Shown here: piece by piece, positions 58,679 through 64,000 of the stretch
Layout: each line of letters opens with the position of its first letter
Numbering within the stretch: the first letter of the stretch is position 1
Origin: Hordeum vulgare subsp. vulgare
Taxonomy: Eukaryota > Streptophyta > Magnoliopsida > Poales > Poaceae
DNA: 64,000 bases
NCBI RefSeq assembly: GCF_904849725.1
Contig: NC_058524.1
Span: 511,670,263-511,734,262 of the forward strand
Reading direction: 5' to 3'
Made by a program: the position numbers and the translations under genes
The notes under the pieces: generated by a model
The model's database searches: none
What the model was told of the DNA's origin: nothing
The model's input: the letters and a program-made list of their open reading frames with translations, nothing else

Positions 58679-58695
58679 AATAATAACTATATTTT
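58679..58695. repeat. Templated filler at the BARE1-like deletion junction
   Basis: TAATAATAACTATATTT copies LTR bases at about 58739-58755 and sits exactly between integrase sequence and the LTR remnant. Confidence 0.65.
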
Positions 58696-58790
58696 TGTTA
58701 TAGCACGGATAATAAACGATTATCTTGATACAGGAATTATAATAATAACTATATTTATTATTGCCTCTAGGGCATAATTCCAACATTCGT

Positions 58791-59829
58791 GCAGCAGGAT
58801 GGCCGCATCATCACGGCTTCCTCCTCCCACGCCCGCCTTGGGCACATGAAGACGCATGATGTGTTGCTCATGGTGTGCGAGCTGCTTCGCTAGCGCCTGA
58901 AGGACGCTGGCTATGAAGATTGGCTACATTGCATCATCGAGCTCATCACCGTCGCCGGAGAAGCCCCTGCACCCTCTCACTTCCTTCTCCATCCACCGTC
59001 TCACGCTAGGGACGTGGTGCATGGAGCGCCTCTGCCACCTCTCGTGCGCAATGACCCAGTCGAGCCTTGGCATGATGCGCGCCTGCTTGACCAACCCAGC
59101 GGAGCACCTCCAGACGCACAAGTCGAGGCTCGTTGCCAGGTCGTCAGACGCACACCGCCCAACACGAGCATGATCCTTGAGCAGCAGCGATAGCGCCAGG
59201 ATTGCATCGTCCAAGATGTCATGGCGGCCGGGCGCGAGAAGCGGGCCGCCCACGCATGCGGCATCCCTTCGAGCGGTGTGGGTTGCCGGACTTTCACTCG
59301 TGAGCCGCATCGTGTGGTTTGACCCATCAAGTTCAAGCGTGAGCTGTCCCCACGCTACAATGGTATCCCATACCCCACGGAGTTCCTCTAGCTCAATGTG
59401 CTAGGCATCGAGGCGTTGAGCGACGACTACAAGGTCATGGCGAATTGGTTCCCCTTAGCCCTCAAGAATGGCATGAGCTCCTGGCTCGTGAACCTTCCCA
59501 AGGAGTCGATCTCTTCATGGAGCGAGCTCTACGAGTAGTTCGTCGCCAACTTAAAGGGCACACATGGCCGCCCCCATTCCATCAACGACCTGCCGCGTGT
59601 GAAACAACGCCCTGGAAAGACCCTATGCAAGTACATCCAGCGCTTCAGTCTAGGTGTGCAACAAGATCTCGCATGCCTTGGATGAAGCCATCATCATGGC
59701 GTTCACCAACAGCATGAAGGATGTCCGGATGTGCGAGAAGATCGCCATCAATGATAGTCTGAGCTCTGCTTTGGAGCTGTTCAACATCGCTGACAAGTGC
59801 GCCAAGGCCGAAGAGAGCCGCGTGTTCAT
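58791..59829 (+). pseudogene. Gypsy G gag, main part
   Basis: It continues the gag of 54518-54680 after the BARE1-like insertion. The clear part is about 59440-59640: NWFPLALKNGMSSWLVNLPK, ESISSWSELYE then a TAG, FVANLKGTHGRPHSINDL, VKQRPGKTLCKYIQRFS. In another frame, DEAIIMAFTNSMKDVRMCEK and SALELFNIADKCAKAEESR follow (59690-59820). This is the gag domain common in grass gypsy elements with separate gag leaders. Frameshifts and stops are frequent. It ends at 59829, where an Athila-like LTR has inserted. Pol is not present in the window. Confidence 0.75.
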
Positions 59830-60752
59830 TGATACGTCCATTTTGCATCATGCTTTTATATCGATATTTATTGCATTATGGGCTGTTAATACACATATCA
59901 GAACTTTTGGGGCGAAGCGCCGCCGTCTCGAGGCGGAACTTGGGAAGAACCAATCTAGGGCTCCGGCGGAGCTGTTCTACCGGGGAAACTTGCCTCCCGG
60001 AGGGGGAAATCGAAGCCATCGTCATCACCAACGATCCTCTCATAGAGAGGGGGTCAATCTCCATCAACATCTTCATCAACACCATCTCCTCTCCAAACCC
60101 TAGTTCATCTCTTGTATCTGATCTTTGTCTCAAGACCTTAGATTGGTACCTGTGGGTTGCTAGTAGTGTTGATTACTCCTTGTAGTTGATGCTAGTTGGT
60201 TTACTTGCTGAAAGTTCATATGTTCATATCCTTAATGATCATTAATACTCCTCTTATTATGAACATGAATATGCTTTGTGAGTAATTACGTTTGTTCTTC
60301 AGGACATGGGATAAGTCTTGTAATAAGTAATCATGTAAATTTGGTATTCGTTGGATATTTTGATGAGATGTATGTTGTATCTCCCCTAGTGGTGTTATGT
60401 CAACGTCGACTACATGAAACTTCACCATTATTTGGGCCTAGTGGAAGGCATTGGAAAGTAATAAGTAAATGATGGGTTGCTAGAGTGACAGAAGCTTAAA
60501 CCCTAGTTTATGTGTTGCTTCGTAAAGGGCTGATTTGGATCCATATGTTTCATGTTATGGTTAGATATATCTTAATTCTTCTTTCGTAGTTGTGGATGAT
60601 TGCGAGTAAGACTAATCATAAGTGAAATGTTTGTCCAAGTAAGGGCAGCACCCAAGCACCGATCCACCCACATATCAAATTATCAAAGTAACGAACGCGA
60701 ATCATATGATCATGATGAAAACTAGCTTCACAGAAATTCCCATGTGCCCTCG
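59830..60752 (+). repeat. Truncated Athila-like LTR
   Basis: It starts TGATACGTCCATTTTGCATC and follows the LTR of 3502-5027, but lacks about 300 bp after position 59905, including the hairpin module. It is cut at 60752 by the CACTA terminus, in a stretch that matches about 4749-4761. It is more diverged than the two LTRs at 3502 and 12151, so it belongs to an older insertion. Confidence 0.8.
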
Positions 60753-61040
60753 CACTACTAGGAAAAGGCCTGCTAGTGGCGCACCTGTTTTGGCTACTAA
60801 TGACGCACTACAGATGCGCCACTAGCATCACATCATTAGAATTTTTTACTAATGACGCACCACAAGTGCGCCATTAGTATCTGGTATACTAATGGCGCAT
60901 CAGACAATGCGCCATTAGTATAGCCCATGGTACGCCATTAGTATGCCTCCCAGAGGGGCATATTTACCCATAAGCTCTGGCTTACTAATGGGCATTAGTT
61001 GACGAAGCGCCACTAGTGTGCTTTTTGCAGCGCCTGCCTG
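60753..61040 (+). mobile_element. Left terminus of a CACTA (En/Spm-like) DNA transposon
   Basis: Starts CACTACTAGGAAAAGGCC, the typical Triticeae CACTA tip. Subterminal repeats of ACTAATGRCGCA and its inverse TGCGCCAYTAGTA appear about nine times up to 61020, several as facing pairs. The interior lies to the right. The other end (TAGTAGTG-type) is not found up to 64000, so the element either extends past the window or has lost that end. Confidence 0.8.
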
Positions 61041-61566
61041 TGCTCTTGAGTGATTCTTTGGCCTGATGGTAAATTTAAAAAACAACCATTATGAAACAAC
61101 GTGACACCGTGTGCTAAACTATTCATCAATCAATGTCAAGGAATATCAACTATTCAATCGAGATCTATTTCAAAAAGATAAATTGGCCAAGCAACCCTGC
61201 TTCAGCTGATCAACTGCAACAAGTGTCAAGATAAAATATTGACTGTTTGAAGGCCTGGAGATATTCAACAAATGTGTTTGCACGTATAACTTCTCAGTGA
61301 AGCTCCAAATGTACTTCTGGATTATTTTGGTGATAATATACTGCTGGATTTCAAGGACTGAGTTGCAATTACAATAGTTTGGTTTGGCAGAACAAGCTAT
61401 CTTTGGGGTAGAAACTGACTTTCCAAGATTATATGTATGGTGAACTTGATCTTGGGTGAATACTGAAGGCAGCCACCCGTCATGGTGCCAAATACTGCAA
61501 AGTAGGAAAGTTGACCGGCAAGAGCGATAGACAAAGTAGGAAAGTTGACCGGCAAGTGCCAAATAC
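61041..61566. other. Unassigned sequence between CACTA end and SMC5 fragment
   Basis: No exon could be matched with confidence; it may be decayed SMC5 intron or exon. A 25-base unit (CAAAGTAGGAAAGTTGACCG, then GCAAG) stands twice at 61498-61522 and 61532-61556, flanked on both sides by TGCCAAATACTG. Confidence 0.45.
61498..61556 (+). repeat. Direct duplication of 25 bases, period 34
   Basis: Two identical copies next to the end of the last SMC5-like exon. It is a local duplication in the pseudogene tail. Confidence 0.8.
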
Positions 61567-62484
61567 TGAGTCTTCATCTTCTAACTTTCTTTGATCTTTC
61601 TAGAGCTCTTTTAAGGCCTCCTCCATGCCTTCAACATTTTTTGCATGTTGATCCTTTTCAGATCGAAGCATTTCAATGTCACTAACATTCACGTCTGGAA
61701 GAAAAGCTGACAAGCGTTAGACATATGTGAACCATATAATGGAATAACTTATCAAACCTGAGATCGTAACACATACCGCACATGAAGAGGCGTGACGGGT
61801 AGATTGAATCTACATTTGCTGACAAATGGCCACCATATCTTGATCTGCTCCATCGATAATGGTTACATGGAGTCCAAAGGTCATTAATACCTAACTTTAC
61901 CACATCATCTGCGCTTTTATCCACTTGATTTGTACCTATATACTGCATGGACATAGAAAAGAAGAAAATTTATTTAAAGCCATAACCAGTGCAACTTGGT
62001 GCAGATTCATGAACTGGATACAAGCAGTGTTATACTGATTGATCCACTAAAGCCTGAGTAATCAAAACATTTTCTACAACAGGAGGAGCCTCAAATTCTT
62101 GATCGAGTCTTGATGTGATCCCAAGTTGCTTCATCTGTCAAAATGACACTGAAATTTTAACCTCTCGGCATTATTTTTGCTGAGCACATTTTAACTGGGC
62201 AGAACGATAAAGAAAGATCCAATATTGATGAAGTCAAAGACAATTACTTTAGTATGATGTCCTCACATAGTCACATTAAGTGTCTACCTAAGATGAGAGA
62301 TGATAATTTGTGTGGTGAAGTGAATTGTTCATGCATAAACAATTAGAGAAAAGGGTAGAAATGATGAAAGAGAGGACCTAGCTTTAAGTATTAATGCACA
62401 CGTTGTAACACGCGCAAAGATTTCAAAACAAAATAGCTCTCATAATACAAACAGGAGAGAAACAAGAAGTAATAAACATCGATG

Positions 62485-62563
62485 CCCCTCCATCCCATAA
62501 TGTAAGACGTTTTTGACAATACACTAGAGTCAAAAAATGTCTTACATTACGGGACGGAGGGAG
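62485..62563. mobile_element. Stowaway-type MITE in SMC5 intron
   Basis: 79 bp. Left end CCCCTCCATCCCATAATGTA and the inverse of the right end CTCCCTCCGTCCCGTAATGT pair almost perfectly over 30 bases. TA follows on the right; the left TA is changed. It lies just after the 62592-62720 exon on the minus strand. Confidence 0.8.
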
Positions 62564-62983
62564 TAACTTTGATTGGCATATAGGTGCTGACCTCCGGGGT
62601 AATGTTCAATGGCTCACACATGATGCTATTGCCCCCTGTGTAGTTCAGAATAGGAGTACCATATTCCTTCAGTTGTCTAACCAAGAGGTCACGGTCGGAA
62701 GCATTCTGTGTAATGAATGACTGGCACACACACCGAAATGGCAGTTAATTTGTTGCAGATATAATGCTTTCACATGGAAATCAATAAGATAGTTGAGAAG
62801 GTCCGCAAAAGAAATACAGACATCAAGGAAAGGAATAATATCTCGAAGAAGTTTCCAGGCATGTCGTCTTATTGGACACTAATCATCTTCAGTAACTGGA
62901 CAATCAGTCTACTCTGCACATTAATCGTTCACAGGACATGTGAGAAACCTGCATCGGTTCGATCAAAGGCTCCTTGCTTTATA

Positions 62984-63140
62984 CTACCTCCAGTTCATAA
63001 TATATGACTACCTAGCAGGCACAAAATGGAAGTAACATTCGATATCATAGGAGTATAGGACTATTCCAAGTCCTGTCAAGTATTACTTCAATTTTGTGCC
63101 TCCTAGGTATGCTAGCCGAACATATTATGAATTGAGGGGG
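62984..63140. mobile_element. Second MITE in SMC5 intron
   Basis: About 157 bp. The left end CTACCTCCAGTTCATAATAT is matched by the inverse of the right end (CCCTCAATTCATAATATGTT), and further inside AGGCACAAAATGGAAGTAA pairs with its inverse. TA precedes the left end. It resembles Stowaway. No coding content. Confidence 0.7.
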
Positions 63141-63856
63141 CATATTCAGTGGAAATGCGGAGGTAAAGGAAAACAATAAGTAGAACGCACACCAGGATTT
63201 AGCAACTAAACAGGAAAAATTATCATAGTATAAGTACCCTCCATATATAGTTTGGAACGTGGCTTTCCAAGTAACCAGCGTGAGTTTTACTATGAACATT
63301 GACCTGAAATCAACCAAAGAAAGTAGCATGATAAGAATCTTGGATGCAGAGAAAGAAGCAGTTGGTAGGCATACAACTAACAAAACAAACCTCAAGGAGA
63401 ACAGGCCCATACACTTCTCCCCTGAACGTAGTAGAGACCGTCGAGTAGCCACTCAGACTTATTGTTGGTATCGATCTTGCGGGTGATGTGGATGTTGCTG
63501 GCCTGTGACTGGGAGCGGAGGGAGAGGTGGACGTGGTCGGACTCCTCGCCGCGCTTGACGAAGGCCCCGACGCTGGAGGCCCTGCCAAGGATGCAGGGGC
63601 CGGCGGCGAGGGCGAGCGCGATGGCGCAGACGTGGGAGCTCTTGCCGGAACCGTTGGGGCCGACGACGAGGTTGAGGCGCGGGCCCGGGCGGCAGACGAG
63701 GCGGTCGTAGGTCATGAAGTTGCAGAGCTCGATCTCCACGATGTTGCCCGGCATGTAGTCGTCGTTGCCCCGCTCATGCTGATGCTGCGCGGCGGAGGTG
63801 GAGGCGGATGCGGAGGGCTCGAGCTTGGGGCGCTTGGCGGCACGGGCGGGCGCCAT

Positions 63857-64000
63857 GGACGGCGGCGGCGGCGGCGGCCGGGGGAATGGGTTGGTAGGGC
63901 TTTGGGGTTTGGGGCTGTTCGGCGGGACGGGACGGGACGGGGTGGGGAATTGGGAGGAAAAAAATGGAAGGCAACCGCATCGGTGGCTTTGGGCTTGGCC
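63857..64000 (-). promoter_or_regulatory. 5' untranslated and promoter-proximal region of the SMC5 copy
   Basis: GC-rich leader with a CCG trinucleotide run (63861-63878) directly upstream of the ATG and pyrimidine-rich stretches further up. The start context (GTCCATGGCG) is good for plant translation. No TATA box is seen within the window; the region continues beyond 64000. Confidence 0.5.

Larger units (their letters stand above)
54681..58785 (-). mobile_element. Internally deleted BARE1/Angela-like copia element
   Basis: 4,105 bp in minus orientation, flanked by TTCGT. It keeps a full 3' LTR (54681-56525), RT and RNase H (56578-58678) and only the first about 90 bp of the 5' LTR (58697-58785). 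The rest of the 5' LTR, gag, protease and most of integrase have been lost in one deletion that ends in filler DNA at 58679-58695. Confidence 0.9.
61567..63856 (-). pseudogene. SMC5: SMC5 (structural maintenance of chromosomes 5), internally deleted and truncated copy
   Basis: SMC5 pairs with SMC6 in the nuclear complex for recombination repair. Exon 1 starts at ATG 63854-63856: residues 36-60 hold PGNIVEIELCNFMTYDRLVC, and the Walker A GPNGSGKS is at residues 66-73. After LLDG (residue 140, 63437) the sequence jumps to FRGEVYGPVLLE (to 63391), which in plant SMC5 lies roughly 300 residues further on, just before the hinge. The joint is one base out of frame, giving a stop after residue 154. 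Further exons with GT-AG introns: 63238-63303 (YLESHVPNYIWR), 62592-62720 (SFITQNASDRDLLVRQLK), 62036-62134 (LGITSRLDQEFEAP), 61777-61942 (LWTPCNHYRWSRSRYGG) and 61694 to about 61567 (SDIEMLRSEK; TAG at 61600-61602). The C-terminal coil and ATPase half are absent. Introns exclude a processed copy. Identification is firm; function is lost. Confidence 0.9.

Noticed and set aside
63392..63856. A short functional SMC-like protein of 154 residues
   Set aside because: The last 14 residues are an out-of-frame reading of the pre-hinge exon. A lone Walker A part without signature and Walker B cannot act as an SMC ATPase.
1..64000. tRNA, rRNA or miRNA genes
   Set aside because: I found no cloverleaf with A and B boxes and no rRNA core sequence. 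tRNA-like bases occur only as primer binding sites after LTRs.

Overview
The window is a repeat-dense grass chromosome segment. It most likely comes from a Triticeae genome (wheat, Aegilops or barley relatives). The grounds are a solo LTR and an internally deleted copy of the BARE1/Angela/WIS copia group, Athila-like gypsy elements with a tRNA-Asp primer site, long TGTAACACCCC LTRs, a CACTA terminus, and Stowaway and Harbinger MITEs. I see no bacterial operons, no tRNA or rRNA gene and no CRISPR. About 95% of the window is nested transposable elements. The only non-transposon gene content is a broken SMC5 copy at the right end.

Layout, left to right. 1-3501 and 13683-16778 belong to one old gypsy element that carries a minus-strand coiled-coil gene and a right LTR (15915-16778). 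A structurally complete Athila-like gypsy element (3502-13677, target duplication GCTCC) splits it. 16779-17375 and 35442-36418 are pieces of an old copia element (copia A), split at duplication GTAGG by an 18-kb element with about 4-kb LTRs (17376-35436). That element has almost no coding content and is itself split at duplication TACCA by a gag-protease-only element (23225-31636). A second copia (copia B, 36419-43674) lies in copia A and carries a 620-bp Harbinger-type MITE. A second, rearranged gag-protease-only element fills 43675-50864. A copia RT/RNase H tail (50865-51831) carries a small 194-bp insertion. A further gypsy LTR plus gag (51832-59829) is interrupted by an Angela-type solo LTR (52252-54026, duplication CAAGG) and by an internally deleted minus-strand BARE1-like element (54681-58785, duplication TTCGT). 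An Athila-like LTR (59830-60752) is cut by a CACTA terminus at 60753. Rightwards of that terminus lies a minus-strand SMC5 pseudogene (61567-63856).

How the pieces relate. Target duplications give the nesting order directly. Two different elements (23225-31636 and 43675-50864) encode only gag and protease. They share the tRNA-Asp primer site type, a post-protease hairpin motif and duplicated polypurine-tract-like motifs with each other, and partly with the gag-pol Athila-like element at 3502. This looks like non-autonomous families that keep the cis signals of an autonomous partner. The SMC5 fragment keeps its start region, Walker A and hinge exons with GT-AG introns. It has lost the exons between them and the C-terminal ATPase half, and it lies on the inner side of the CACTA end, so gene capture is a reasonable hypothesis. 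Family names (BARE1/Angela, Athila-like, Stowaway, CACTA) come from recalled family features, not from a search.
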